Below, in pieces: positions 23,017-32,435 of a DNA stretch of 35,013 nucleotides; position 1 is the stretch's first letter; every line of letters begins with the position of its first letter. Below the pieces are notes generated by a model. The model was given only the letters and a program-made list of their open reading frames with translations. It was not told the origin of the DNA and did not search any database. Origin of the DNA: Planctomycetota bacterium (lineage in GTDB: Bacteria > Planctomycetota > Brocadiia > JAJRTI01); assembly GCA_024278415.1 (NCBI GenBank), contig JAJRTI010000016.1:1-35013 (forward strand), given 5' to 3'. Both the position numbers and the translations under genes were made by a program.

Positions 23017-24024
23017 ATGCAGCGCGTGATCGCCATCAGCAGCCCGTCGGAAGCGCGGACACTCTTCGGCGCGCAAGACCGCCATTTGCGGCGCATTCGC
23101 GATGCCTTCGGCGTGAAGATCGTGGCGCGTGAGACCTACCTTCGCGTGGAGGGGGATGACTCGGCGGTTGGCTTGGCGACACAGGCTCTGCAACGGCTTG
23201 CGGCCGCCGCGCGGCGCGGCCACCGCCCGTCGGAAGACGACGTGGAGGAGGCCATTGTCATGGCCGGAGCGCCGGCCAATGGCGAGCGGGCCGGCGTCGA
23301 TGTCATGCGAGGCCGCCGGGTAGACGCGAAGACTCCCGGGCAGCAGGGCTACATCGAAGCGATCAAACGGCACGATCTCGTCTTCTGCGTGGGCCCTGCT
23401 GGGACCGGCAAGACCTACCTCGCGGTCGCCATGGCGGTCGCGGCGCTGAAGAAGGAGATCGTGCAGCGCATCTTGCTTGCCCGGCCGGCAGTGGAAGCCG
23501 GCGAGAAGCTGGGCTTCCTGCCCGGCGACATCGAGGCCAAGGTCAACCCCTACCTGCGGCCGCTCTACGACGCACTGCGCGAGATGATGGCCCCGAGCTT
23601 GGTGGCGAAATACATCAGCACCGACCTCATCGAGATCGTGCCCTTGGCCTATATGCGAGGGCGCACGCTCGACGATGCGTTCATCATCCTCGACGAGGCG
23701 CAGAATTGCACGGTGAAACAGATGCAAACGTTCTTGACGCGGCTGGGGCAGCGGTCAAGAATAGTGGTGACGGGCGACGTGACCCAGATTGACCTGGATC
23801 GAGAAGAGGACTCAGGCCTGGTGGACGTGCAGCGGACGCTCGCGTCGGTGCCAGGCATTGCATTCGTGTATCTTGGCCAGGAGGACATCGTGCGGCACCC
23901 CCTCGTGCAAAACATCGTCAATGCATACGGCGTGCGCCGCGAGCGCGAGCGGGCTGCGCAGGACGAAGAGCCCGGCGAAGGCAGAGCCGTGCCAGACGCG
24001 GCAGAGCATGGCGAGGAGACGTGA
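23017..24024 (+). CDS. phoH: PhoH-like ATPase (YbeZ type)
   Basis: A 335-residue P-loop ATPase linked to RNA metabolism, usually encoded beside ybeY. A small N-terminal KH-like segment (about 10-65) precedes the ATPase domain. Walker A is [11 protein letters not shown] (126-136); [17 protein letters not shown] and [20 protein letters not shown] (Walker B) are intact, followed by [11 protein letters not shown]. The last about 25 residues are charged and variable. The ATG at 23017 lies 16 bases after cdsA, with GAGAAG upstream. Its stop overlaps the start of the next gene by four bases (GTGA), which indicates coupled translation. Confidence 0.93.
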   Translation: MQRVIAISSPSEARTLFGAQDRHLRRIRDAFGVKIVARETYLRVEGDDSAVGLATQALQRLAAAARRGHRPSEDDVEEAIVMAGAPANGERAGVDVMRGRRVDAKTPGQQGYIEAIKRHDLVFCVGPAGTGKTYLAVAMAVAALKKEIVQRILLARPAVEAGEKLGFLPGDIEAKVNPYLRPLYDALREMMAPSLVAKYISTDLIEIVPLAYMRGRTLDDAFIILDEAQNCTVKQMQTFLTRLGQRSRIVVTGDVTQIDLDREEDSGLVDVQRTLASVPGIAFVYLGQEDIVRHPLVQNIVNAYGVRRERERAAQDEEPGEGRAVPDAAEHGEET

Positions 24025-26309
24025 GCCCATCCGGCAACATAAAGACGGCGTCCGGCCGGCTAGGCGGGCGCCGAGGCCGGCCGCGCCAAGGCAAGCGCGA
24101 TAGCCGCGAAGTGGCCGCACTCGCCGCCCGGCGGGCGGTGAGTGCCGAGCACCGCACCATTCGCGCGGTTATCGTTGTGCTGACCTTCCTCGCCATCGTC
24201 GCGCTGCTCGTGTTCAGTCTGCCCGCATTGAACCTAGAGGTTGGCGAGCGCGTACGCCGGGACTACGTGGCCCGGGTCGGCTTCGACGTGCTCGACACGG
24301 AAACCGCCAACTACGAACGGGAGGCCGCTCGCCGGAGCCAGCCCACGTGCTACAGCGTCGATCAGCAAGCGCTGCGGGAGCTTCGGGAGCAGACGCTTGC
24401 GCTCTTCCGGCGCGTTCGATTGCCAGGGGATATCGACGCCATCGTGAGCGCCATGGCGTCTGAGCGCGGCATCAACCTCCTGGAGCCCAAGCAGTTTCGC
24501 CGGGAGCTGGCCCAAATGGGATCGGGACTCGCCGGGCTGGTCGAGCAGTTCTTCGCGCGGGCGGCCCGGAACGGGATTCTGGGGGCGGAGAAGTTCAAGG
24601 ACGAGATTTCACAGGGCCATGAGGAGATCGCGATCATTCAAGGCGAGGACGCTCTGCCCGTGCGCACGAAGCTCTCGGATGTGCTCACGTTGGGCGACGG
24701 GGGGGAATCCCTGGAAAGGCACGTGGAGCAAGTGTTCGCGAAGCAATCGGACATCTTCCGATCCAACGCGCGCAGCATTATCGCCCGGTGCATCGAGACC
24801 TCCGATCCGGTGTTGCGCTACGATGCGGAGGCCACAGACCGCCTCCGAGAGGAAGCGGCCGCGAAGATCGTGGCGCGCACCAAGCACATCGAGGCAGGCG
24901 AAGTCATCCTGCGGCGAGGCCAGACGGTCCGGAACCATCATCTTTACGAGTTGCGCGCGGAGCGCCAGGCATACTGGCGCGCGGCGTTGTGGTCGAAGGC
25001 ACAGCTCCAAGTGCTCGCTGGCACGGCCCTCCCGCTGGCCTTGGTCTTCCTGGGGTTTGCGACGTACGTGAGCCGATTCCAGAGCATGCTGGTTCGGTCG
25101 AACAGCAAACTGCTGATGCTTTGCTTGCTATGCACGGGCGTGCTGGCGATTGGCCATCTACTGGTGCGGTGGGGCGGGCCGGTGCTGCTCACGCCCGTCG
25201 CGCTCGCGTCCATAATTGTCGCCCTGTGCCACGGCGAGCGGTTCGCCGTGCTGGTGAGCATCTTCCTGGGCGTGGCGCTCGCCATTGTGCAAGGCGGGGG
25301 CGCGGCGCCAGCCATCGCGCTCGGGCTCGGTGGCGCCGCGGCCGCGTTGTGCAGCGTGAGGATCGATCGCAGGGCCACGATGATCAAGATTGGGCTTGTC
25401 ACAGGGGCCGTGCAGTTTGTCTCTGTGTGGGCTGTGCAATTGGCGCAGATGGGGTTCCCCGGGGAGGTGACCGCGCTTTGGCTCCGCGGGGTCGGCATCG
25501 AGTCCGGCTGGGCGCTGTTCAATGGCGTCGCGGTGGGCCTGCTCGCATCGAGTGTGTTGCCCGTGATCGAGTACCTATTCGACATTACGACCGACATCAC
25601 GTTGCTGGAGCTGTCGGACCTGAACCAACCCGCGCTGCGGGAGTTGATGTTGGCCGCGCCAGGCACGTATCACCATAGCCTCATGGTGGGCATGCTCTCT
25701 GAAGACGCCGCGAAGGCGGTGGGGGCGAATCCTCTGCTCGCGCGAGTCGGCTCGTACTACCACGACATCGGGAAGATGAGCAAGCCGGAGTATTTTGTCG
25801 AAAACGTGGCGTCCGGCGTGAGCCAGCATACAGACCTGGCCCCTACCATGAGCGCCCTGGTCATCACGGCCCACACGAAGGACGGATGCGAACTGGCCGA
25901 CGAGTATCGCCTGCCGGCGCGGATTCGCGATATCGTCGCCCAGCACCACGGCACCACGCGGGTGGAATACTTCTACCGCGAGGCGCTGAAGGAGAGCGGC
26001 GAGGAGAACGTGGAGGAAGACGCGTTCCGCTACCGCGGCCCCAAGCCGCAGAGCAAGGAGGCCGCGATCGTGATGCTCGCCGATTCCGTGGAGTCGGCAT
26101 CGCGAGTCTTGTCGGAGCCCAACCCGAGCCGGCTCGAAGGGCTGATCGACGAGATCATCGACCGGAAGCTGCGTGATGGGCAGTTGGACGAGTGCCAGAT
26201 GACGTTTCGGGAGCTGAAGCAAGTTCGTGACAGCCTTGCCCGAAGCCTCATCGGCACGTTCCACAGCCGGATCAAGTATCCCGAACCGGAGAAGCCTGAA
26301 GGCTCATGA
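24021..26309 (+). CDS. pgpH: 7TM-HD protein, PgpH-type c-di-AMP phosphodiesterase
   Basis: A 762-residue membrane protein. A basic cytoplasmic N-terminus of about 47 residues leads to a first helix (about 48-70), an extracytoplasmic 7TMR-HDED domain (about 72-315), seven helices (about 325-525) and a cytoplasmic HD domain (about 535-745). HD-domain motifs: HHSLMVG near 551, YYHDIGK near 577-583, ITAHTKDG near 615-622 and AQHHGT near 641-646. Characterised relatives (PgpH in Firmicutes) hydrolyse c-di-AMP to pApA. A synthase (cdaA) lies 7 kb downstream, which supports that substrate. The start is GTG at 24021, overlapping the phoH stop; the ybeY ATG overlaps its own stop, so the three genes are translationally coupled. 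Confidence 0.9.
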   Translation: MSPSGNIKTASGRLGGRRGRPRQGKRDSREVAALAARRAVSAEHRTIRAVIVVLTFLAIVALLVFSLPALNLEVGERVRRDYVARVGFDVLDTETANYEREAARRSQPTCYSVDQQALRELREQTLALFRRVRLPGDIDAIVSAMASERGINLLEPKQFRRELAQMGSGLAGLVEQFFARAARNGILGAEKFKDEISQGHEEIAIIQGEDALPVRTKLSDVLTLGDGGESLERHVEQVFAKQSDIFRSNARSIIARCIETSDPVLRYDAEATDRLREEAAAKIVARTKHIEAGEVILRRGQTVRNHHLYELRAERQAYWRAALWSKAQLQVLAGTALPLALVFLGFATYVSRFQSMLVRSNSKLLMLCLLCTGVLAIGHLLVRWGGPVLLTPVALASIIVALCHGERFAVLVSIFLGVALAIVQGGGAAPAIALGLGGAAAALCSVRIDRRATMIKIGLVTGAVQFVSVWAVQLAQMGFPGEVTALWLRGVGIESGWALFNGVAVGLLASSVLPVIEYLFDITTDITLLELSDLNQPALRELMLAAPGTYHHSLMVGMLSEDAAKAVGANPLLARVGSYYHDIGKMSKPEYFVENVASGVSQHTDLAPTMSALVITAHTKDGCELADEYRLPARIRDIVAQHHGTTRVEYFYREALKESGEENVEEDAFRYRGPKPQSKEAAIVMLADSVESASRVLSEPNPSRLEGLIDEIIDRKLRDGQLDECQMTFRELKQVRDSLARSLIGTFHSRIKYPEPEKPEGS

Positions 26310-26740
26310 GTGTCGCCATCGCCAACGAACAGCGGCGCCTGCGAGTGCCCCGCAAGAAGATCCACGAGATCGTGGAAGCCGTGCTTGCAGACCGCGGCAA
26401 AGCTGGCCTCGACGTGAGTGTGGCGGTCGTGGACAACCGCGCGATTCGCAAGCTGAACCGGCAGTACCTCGGGCGTGACGACGTGACCGACGTGATTGCG
26501 TTTGGCGGCGAGGACGAGTGGGGCCATGGCCTGCTCGGCGATATTGCCGTGTCTGCGGAAAAGGCGCGCCAAGAGGCCGAGCGTCGCGGAGGCTCGGCGC
26601 AAGCGGAATTGCTGCTGTACGTCGTGCATGGCCTGCTGCACTTGTTGGGCATGGACGATGCCACGCCTGCGCAGGCCGAGCGCATGCATCAAGAAGCCCT
26701 TTCGATTCTGGCCCGCCACCGGGTGCGCTTGCCGGAGTAG
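26306..26740 (+). CDS. ybeY: Endoribonuclease YbeY
   Basis: A 144-residue member of the UPF0054 family of zinc-dependent endoribonucleases needed for 16S rRNA 3'-end maturation and ribosome quality control. The conserved arginine-containing region LNRQYLGRDDVTDVIAF is present. The metal site HGLLHLLGMDD (108-118) keeps H108 and H112, but the third histidine expected at 118 is an aspartate, which could still coordinate metal. Start ATG overlaps the pgpH stop (ATGA). Neighbourhood with phoH and a CorC-type gene matches the order in many bacteria. It closes the uppS unit: 141 bases follow before the next gene. Confidence 0.93.
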   Translation: MSVAIANEQRRLRVPRKKIHEIVEAVLADRGKAGLDVSVAVVDNRAIRKLNRQYLGRDDVTDVIAFGGEDEWGHGLLGDIAVSAEKARQEAERRGGSAQAELLLYVVHGLLHLLGMDDATPAQAERMHQEALSILARHRVRLPE

Positions 26741-26881
26741 GCAAGCGCTCTGTTGGGCGTGGCTGAGGAATTGCGAGTTTTGCAACTAAAATGATCTGCC
26801 GTTGCCATAGAACGCGACGGCCGTGGCCGATAGAGGGATCCAGACTGCGCCGGCTGGATCGAGCCGATAGGCTCCCATGGA

Positions 26882-28180
26882 ATGCCGCCCCGGCCGCCAG
26901 TTGGAGATGCCGTTTTGGAACCCGGCTCATGGCTAGTCAATAGCCTGCTGTTTGTGATTGCTTTTGTGTTCGCGATGATCGAGACCGCTCTCTATGAGTT
27001 CGCGGAGACGAAGCTTGAAGAGATGGTTGGCGACCGGGATAGGCGCGCCCGGTTCAGGCACTACCTTGAACGCGCGTCGGTGATGCGTTTTGCAGCCGCC
27101 TTGCTGGGGGGCGCGGCGTGTGTGACGCTCGGCATCATGATCGCCATGGCCATGTCTGGCGCCGCGGCGAGCGGACGCGGGCTGAGCGCGTCCGGGCTCG
27201 TCGTCGCGATTGGCGTGGCCTTCTTGTTGGGCCGCATGCTCCCCCGGGCCTGGGGCCGGCGTATCCCTGAACACATTGTGCAAGCCACGCTGCCGTTCAT
27301 GTACGCGGTGTCGTGGGTGTTCCTGCCCCTGGCCACCGCGGCCAGCGCTTGCTACAGGCGGTTCGTCTGCAATGGGGGCGAGGGACTTCGAGTCGACCGC
27401 TCCGACATCGAGCACGAGGTCATGTCCGCGGTATCGGAAGGCGAGAAGGAGGGCGTGATCGGCAGCCATGCCAAGGAGATGATTGAGGGCATCTTCCATC
27501 TCCGAGACGCGGACGCGGCCGAGATCATGACGCCGCGGACTGAAATGGTCGCCATCGATGTGTCCACGCCCGTCGAGGAGGCGCGGAAGCTCGCGGTGCA
27601 AGATGGCTACTCTCGGCTCCCGGTGTATGAAGGCAGCATCGACAACTGTATCGGCGTGGTGTACGTGAAGGACTTGCTCAAGCACCTGTCGAGCGACGGT
27701 TGGGACGGCGTGGCCATTCAAGACGTCATGCGCACCCCCGTGTACGTGCCGGAAACGAAGAGCATCTTCGACATGCTGCGAGAGATGCGCCGCGAGCGAG
27801 TCCATATCGCCATCGTCTTGGATGAATACGGTGGCGTTGCCGGACTTGTCACCGTCGAGGACATCATCGAGGAAATCGTTGGCGAGATCGAGGACGAATA
27901 TGACCCTGACTACGAGGAGCGAATAGAGCGCATTGATGCTGATACGGTTGAGGTGGACGCCCGCGTGCACATCGATGAGCTGAACGATGCGCTTGAAATC
28001 AACTTGCCAGAGGAGGACGATTTTGATACGGTAGGGGGCTTCGTATTTGCCAGCATGGGCCGTGTGCCAAAGGCTGGCGAGAGCTTTACGCAAGACGGTG
28101 TCGAGTTCACTGTCTTGCAGGCCGATTCGCGCCGCGTCCATCGCGTCAAGGTTGGAGTGCTGAAGGAAGAGGCCGACTGA
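26882..28180 (+). CDS. CBS-domain membrane protein, hemolysin/CorC type
   Basis: A 432-residue protein. The N-terminal half (about 18-165) holds around four hydrophobic segments in the style of the DUF21/CNNM transport domain. It is followed by a tandem CBS pair (about 215-340; AAEIMTPRTEMVAID, then DEYGGVAGLVTVEDIIEEIVGEI) and a CorC/HlyC C-terminal domain (about 350-430; FDTVGGFVFASMGRVPKAGE). Relatives are implicated in magnesium or cobalt efflux and metal homeostasis. The start is uncertain: the ATG at 26882 has no clear ribosome-binding site, while an in-frame TTG at 26915 has GGAG eight bases upstream and would remove 11 residues. An inverted repeat, GATCCAG (26837-26843) with CTGGATC (26854-26860), lies in the spacer. 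recO follows after 23 bases. Confidence 0.88.
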   Translation: MPPRPPVGDAVLEPGSWLVNSLLFVIAFVFAMIETALYEFAETKLEEMVGDRDRRARFRHYLERASVMRFAAALLGGAACVTLGIMIAMAMSGAAASGRGLSASGLVVAIGVAFLLGRMLPRAWGRRIPEHIVQATLPFMYAVSWVFLPLATAASACYRRFVCNGGEGLRVDRSDIEHEVMSAVSEGEKEGVIGSHAKEMIEGIFHLRDADAAEIMTPRTEMVAIDVSTPVEEARKLAVQDGYSRLPVYEGSIDNCIGVVYVKDLLKHLSSDGWDGVAIQDVMRTPVYVPETKSIFDMLREMRRERVHIAIVLDEYGGVAGLVTVEDIIEEIVGEIEDEYDPDYEERIERIDADTVEVDARVHIDELNDALEINLPEEDDFDTVGGFVFASMGRVPKAGESFTQDGVEFTVLQADSRRVHRVKVGVLKEEAD

Positions 28181-28203
28181 GCGCGTGCCGCTTGGTATAG
28201 GCG

Positions 28204-28932
28204 ATGCCGTACTGCAAGACCCAAGGCATTGTGCTTCGGAAGGTCGACTTCAGCGAGACGAGCCTGATCCTTACGTTCATGACGCGCGACTACGGCAAGG
28301 TCTCGGCTTTGGTCAAAGGCGCAAAACGCTCCGGCAAGAAGGCCGTCGGCGCGCTCGACATGCTCTGCCTCGCGGACATCGTCTTTCTGCAAAAGCCGTC
28401 CGACCTGCACACGCTGACCGAGTATGAGGTCACGGACTACTTCGCTGGCCTGTATCGCGGACTCAAGCGCGTCTACGCCGCGGACTACGCCATCGAACTT
28501 GTGCGGGATTCCGTTGAGCAAGAGGCTTGCCCAGATGTGTTTGACCTGCTTGCGGCGATGCTGCGGCGACTGGCCACGGCCTCGGACCTCGCGCCGCTCA
28601 TCTTTGCATACGAACTCAAGCTGCTCAGCGCGCTGGGCTTCCAGCCGGAGCTGGACGTGTGCACGAGTTGTGGCCGGGCGTTGACCGCGAGCGTGTTCTT
28701 CCGCGCCGCGGTGGGCGGATCGGTGTGCCAGCGCTGCCGCAGCGACGATTGCCTCTCGCTGTCGCCCGGCGCGCTGGCGACCATGCGCACGCTGGCCAGG
28801 GCCGACTTGGACCGCGTCGGCCGGCTGCGGATTGCGCCAGCCGCGCATGCTGAGATTCGACGGGCAATTCGCCGCCATATCGAGCACACGCTCAACAGGC
28901 GGCCGCGCATGTGGCGTTATCTGGAGGTATGA
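28204..28932 (+). CDS. recO: DNA repair protein RecO
   Basis: A 242-residue RecO, which helps load RecA on SSB-coated DNA in the RecFOR pathway. An N-terminal OB-fold (about 1-80; TQGIVLRKVDFSETSLILTF, YGKVSALVKGAK) is followed by a helical domain with a zinc-finger-like cysteine set: C153, C156, C175 and C178. All four cysteines are present, as in the zinc-binding branch of the family. The ATG at 28204 gives the normal start. The gene sits between a CorC-type gene and a TPR gene on the same strand with short gaps. Confidence 0.93.
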   Translation: MPYCKTQGIVLRKVDFSETSLILTFMTRDYGKVSALVKGAKRSGKKAVGALDMLCLADIVFLQKPSDLHTLTEYEVTDYFAGLYRGLKRVYAADYAIELVRDSVEQEACPDVFDLLAAMLRRLATASDLAPLIFAYELKLLSALGFQPELDVCTSCGRALTASVFFRAAVGGSVCQRCRSDDCLSLSPGALATMRTLARADLDRVGRLRIAPAAHAEIRRAIRRHIEHTLNRRPRMWRYLEV

Positions 28933-28975
28933 GCCAAGCTCGCCGATGGTGCGCCGGACACAAAGGATATCTCGC

Positions 28976-29899
28976 ATGAGCCGACAGACCGTGACGGTGT
29001 TTGTCGTGGCGTGCCTGCTGGGCGGGTGGCCTGCCTATGGCGATTGGGTCTGGAAGCCGCAGACGGGCTGGCTGGACCCGAACAAGACGCCACGGGATAC
29101 CACTCCTTTGCGCTACAAGCACGCGCTCGCATTGGTCGCCCAGGGCGAAGGCAAGAGCGCTGTGGCCCAACTCGAGGCGTTGATCAAGGAGAACCCCGAC
29201 GCACCGTGGCTCGAGGAAGCGCGCTTCAACATCGCCGAGGCCTACTTCCAGGCCACCTACTACCGAAAGGCCGCGAAGGCGTTTGAAAGCTACCTGAAGG
29301 AGTATCCCTCCGGACGCCGGGCAGACGACGCACTGAAGCGCATGCTCAACATCGGCGTGACCCTGTCCGAGAAGCAGGGCAGCCTCACCGCCGCGACGGA
29401 CGTGCTCCAGAAGATCATCGAACGGGGCGCGGGGACCGGCTTGGCCGACGACGCGAGTTCCGCAATCGGCGATGCCTACTACCGGGCGGGGCACTACGAC
29501 GAAGCTGTTATGGCGTACCAAGACTTGCAGTCCCAGTTCCCCGCCAGCGAGTGGGTGCCGGCTGTGCCGTACAAGATCGGCCGTTGCTACCTGGACTCTG
29601 GCGAGAGTGTGGACATCAATCCTGAGGCCTACGCCAAGGCGCGCAGTAGCTTCGAGGAGTATATCCGGAAGTACCCCAATGGCGTGCACGTGGCGGAAGC
29701 AAAGGAACGCATCAAGACTGCGCAAGCGCTCCAAGCGCGGTCGGAGTACCGGCTGGCGGCTTTCTACGTGCGCACCCGAAAGCCCAAGTCCGCAGCGATC
29801 TATCTCAAGTCCGTTGTGAAGCAGTTCCCTGGCACACAGTACGCCGATCAAGCCAGAGCGTTGCTCGAACGCTTGAGACGTTTGGATGCAATCCCATGA
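28976..29899 (+). CDS. Exported TPR protein (BamD/YbgF-like)
   Basis: A 307-residue protein with a signal peptide (about 1-22, cleavage near AYG-D) but no lipobox cysteine. The mature part contains several tetratricopeptide-like repeats, for example AVAQLEALIKENPDAPWLEE, YRKAAKAFESYLKEYPSG and YDEAVMAYQDLQSQFP, and resembles outer-membrane assembly proteins of the BamD/YfiO and CpoB/YbgF kind. The lack of a lipid anchor argues against a strict BamD. The ATG at 28976 is chosen because it starts the signal peptide and has AAGGA upstream. Its stop overlaps the lptE start by four bases, so it is probably made together with LptE and works on the outer membrane. Confidence 0.82.
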   Translation: MSRQTVTVFVVACLLGGWPAYGDWVWKPQTGWLDPNKTPRDTTPLRYKHALALVAQGEGKSAVAQLEALIKENPDAPWLEEARFNIAEAYFQATYYRKAAKAFESYLKEYPSGRRADDALKRMLNIGVTLSEKQGSLTAATDVLQKIIERGAGTGLADDASSAIGDAYYRAGHYDEAVMAYQDLQSQFPASEWVPAVPYKIGRCYLDSGESVDINPEAYAKARSSFEEYIRKYPNGVHVAEAKERIKTAQALQARSEYRLAAFYVRTRKPKSAAIYLKSVVKQFPGTQYADQARALLERLRRLDAIP

Positions 29900-30384
29900 A
29901 CCTCTCACGCTGCAAATGGCTGATCGTGTTGGCCGCTCTCGCCGGGTGCGGCTACAGCGCCAAGCCCATGACCCCGCGCAACGTGCGCACCGTGTACGTG
30001 CCTATCTTCGACAACCGCACCTTCAGGCGGGGAATCGAGTTCCAGTTGACCCAGGCCGTCAAGACCGAGTTGCTCCACAAAGCTGACCTGCGCCTATCCA
30101 GCAGCGAAACCGCGGACACGGAACTGGTCGGCGAGATTGTGGACGTGCGCGAGAGCGTGCTGCTGGAGGACTTGAACGACGACGTGGTGGAGACGGGCGT
30201 GACCGTTACGGTGGATCTCGTCTGGAGGGATCTGCGAACCAACCGCGTCATCCTCGATCGCAAGAATCTCAGCGACACCGCAGAGTTTATCGTCACCCGA
30301 GGAGAGAGCGTCGGCACCGCAACCGAAGAGGCGTTTCGGGACATGGCCGAGCGCATCGTCGACCTTCTCGTCGAGAAATGGTAG
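29896..30384 (+). CDS. lptE: LPS-assembly lipoprotein LptE
   Basis: A 162-residue lipoprotein with lipobox LAGC and the modified cysteine at residue 18, followed by GYSA, typical of LptE. The body (VRTVYVPIFDNRTFRRGIEFQ, then TAVKTELL-like helix and alternating strands) matches the LptE fold that plugs the LptD barrel during LPS export. The final helix (ATEEAFRDMAERIVDLLVEKW) is typical as well. It is strong evidence for an outer membrane with LPS or a related glycolipid. The ATG overlaps the stop of the TPR gene. A 77-base gap precedes ftsH. Confidence 0.85.
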   Translation: MNLSRCKWLIVLAALAGCGYSAKPMTPRNVRTVYVPIFDNRTFRRGIEFQLTQAVKTELLHKADLRLSSSETADTELVGEIVDVRESVLLEDLNDDVVETGVTVTVDLVWRDLRTNRVILDRKNLSDTAEFIVTRGESVGTATEEAFRDMAERIVDLLVEKW

Positions 30385-30461
30385 CCTCACTAGGGGCAAA
30401 CAATGGACACTGTGGCGGTTGAGAAGAGCCGCCTCGCTGATGGATAAAGGTAACCGCTCTG

Positions 30462-32435
30462 ATGACGAACGACGAACGGCCTGATTCTCCGGTCGAACCC
30501 CGGGAACCCAGAAACAAGGAGCCAGGCGGGCCCAAGATGGGGCGCGGGCTGCTGATCTGGGTCGTCCTGATGGTGGGCGTCGTGCTGATGATCTCCCTAT
30601 CGTCGTACGACCGCACTTCGCAGATGTCGCTCAAGCAGTTCAACCAGGAACTCAATGCCGACGGTGTGCTCCGAGCCCGGGTGCAGGATGGGTGGATCAT
30701 GGGCGACCTCAAGGCCGGCGGGAGGGCGAAAAAATTCAAGGTCTATGTGGGCGAACGCTACCTCGACTTCCGCAAGGTTGATGAACTGAGCAAGAAGATC
30801 GATAGCTTCGAAGTCCAGCCGCAGAGCCTCATGCGCAACATCCTCTTGCCCATGATCCCCTGGGTGTTGATGTTTGCACTGCTCTGGTACTTCCTCTTCA
30901 GGCAGATGCGCGCCCCCGGCGGATCCGGCGGCATCCTCTCCTTCGGCAAGAGCCAAGCGAAGATGGTGACCCGGCGGACCGGCGTCACCTTCGACGACGT
31001 GGCGGGCGTCGAGGAGGCCAAGGAGGAGGTCGAAGAACTTGTCCAGTTCCTCAGGAACCCGGAGCAGTTCGAACACTTGGGCGGCCGGGCGCCGAGAGGC
31101 GTGATGCTCATCGGCCCACCCGGCACCGGCAAGACGCTTCTCGCGAAGGCCATCGCGGGCGAGGCGGGCGTGCCGTTCGTGAGTATCAGCGGCTCGGACT
31201 TTGTGGAGATGTTTGTGGGCGTTGGCGCGTCGCGTGTGCGCGATCTGTTCCGCCAAGCCAAAGAGGACGCGCCCTGCATTGTGTTCCTCGATGAGATCGA
31301 CGCCGTAGGCCGGCGCAGGGGCGCAGGGCTCGGCGGAGGCCACGACGAACGCGAGCAGACGCTCAACGCAATCCTGGTGGAGATGGACGGCTTCGAGCGC
31401 GACACCGGGGTCATCGTGCTGGCCGCGACGAACCGGCCGGACGTGCTCGACCCGGCGCTGCTCCGGCCAGGCCGTTTCGACCGCGAGGTCGTGGTCGACT
31501 TGCCAGACATCAAGGGCCGGCTGGCCATCCTCAAGGTCCACGCGCGCAAGATCAAAGTCAGTTCCGACATGGACTTCGAGATCATGGCGCGGGGCACGCC
31601 CATGTTCTCCGGCGCAGACCTCGAAGCCGTGCTGAACGAGGCCGCGATCCAAGCGACGATCAAGAAGAAGGAAGCCGTCGACATGGAGGATTTCGAGGAG
31701 GCGCGGGACAAGATCCTCTGGGGCAAGCAGAAGCGCAGCCGCGTCATGACCGAGGAGGACCGGCGCACGACCGCGCTCCATGAGAGTGGGCACGCGGTGG
31801 TGGCGTACCTTGATCCCTCTACGGAACCGATCCACAAAGTCACGATTATCCCCAGAGGCATGTTCCTCGGCGCGACGATGCTGCTGCCAGAGCGTGACAA
31901 GTACGACGTGAAGCGCAAGGAGGCCTTGGGGCAGATCAGAACCTACATGGGCGGGCGCATCGCGGAGGAGCTTTTCTGCGACGACATCGGCACGGGCGCG
32001 AAGAGCGACCTGGAGGAATGCACCAAGATCGCCCGGAAGATGGTCTGCAATTGGGGCATGAGCGACCTCGGCTTCATCAGTTACAGCGACAGCGAGGAGC
32101 ACATCTTCCTCGGCCGAGAACTCGCAAGGCAGCGGTCGCACAGCGAGGCCATGGCGATTAAGATTGATGACGAGGTGAAGCGGATCATCGACTCCTGCTA
32201 CGCGCAGGCCAAGAAGATGCTCGAAGAGCACCGGGATCTGGCGATGGCCGTGTCGGAGGCTTTGCTTCGCTATGAGTCCCTCGACGCCTCGGAGGTCGAT
32301 CGGCTCATGAACGGCGAGACCGTGGACTCGCTAAGGCCTCAAAACGGTATAGCGGAGCCGGAGGCCCAGGAGGATTCCCAGGACAGCCCGGAGGCGGAGG
32401 AGGATGAGCCTCATCGAGACGCCGACGAAGCATAA
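30462..32435 (+). CDS. ftsH: ATP-dependent zinc metalloprotease FtsH
   Basis: A 657-residue membrane AAA+ protease for quality control of membrane and short-lived cytosolic proteins. Two transmembrane helices (about 29-47 and 127-147) flank a periplasmic domain. The AAA module has Walker A GPPGTGKT (218-225), Walker B IVFLDEID (273-280) and the second region of homology [20 protein letters not shown]. The zinc site is HESGH (440-444), with the third ligand in AKSDLEE near 516. The C-terminus after about 620 is acidic and variable. The ATG at 30462 gives a 28-residue charged N-terminus before the first helix. Its 3' end overlaps folP by 32 bases. Confidence 0.97.
   Translation: MTNDERPDSPVEPREPRNKEPGGPKMGRGLLIWVVLMVGVVLMISLSSYDRTSQMSLKQFNQELNADGVLRARVQDGWIMGDLKAGGRAKKFKVYVGERYLDFRKVDELSKKIDSFEVQPQSLMRNILLPMIPWVLMFALLWYFLFRQMRAPGGSGGILSFGKSQAKMVTRRTGVTFDDVAGVEEAKEEVEELVQFLRNPEQFEHLGGRAPRGVMLIGPPGTGKTLLAKAIAGEAGVPFVSISGSDFVEMFVGVGASRVRDLFRQAKEDAPCIVFLDEIDAVGRRRGAGLGGGHDEREQTLNAILVEMDGFERDTGVIVLAATNRPDVLDPALLRPGRFDREVVVDLPDIKGRLAILKVHARKIKVSSDMDFEIMARGTPMFSGADLEAVLNEAAIQATIKKKEAVDMEDFEEARDKILWGKQKRSRVMTEEDRRTTALHESGHAVVAYLDPSTEPIHKVTIIPRGMFLGATMLLPERDKYDVKRKEALGQIRTYMGGRIAEELFCDDIGTGAKSDLEECTKIARKMVCNWGMSDLGFISYSDSEEHIFLGRELARQRSHSEAMAIKIDDEVKRIIDSCYAQAKKMLEEHRDLAMAVSEALLRYESLDASEVDRLMNGETVDSLRPQNGIAEPEAQEDSQDSPEAEEDEPHRDADEA

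Noticed and set aside
30597..32231. 544-codon open frame antisense to ftsH
   Set aside because: Shadow of a strongly conserved gene; no recognisable motif and no ribosome-binding site.
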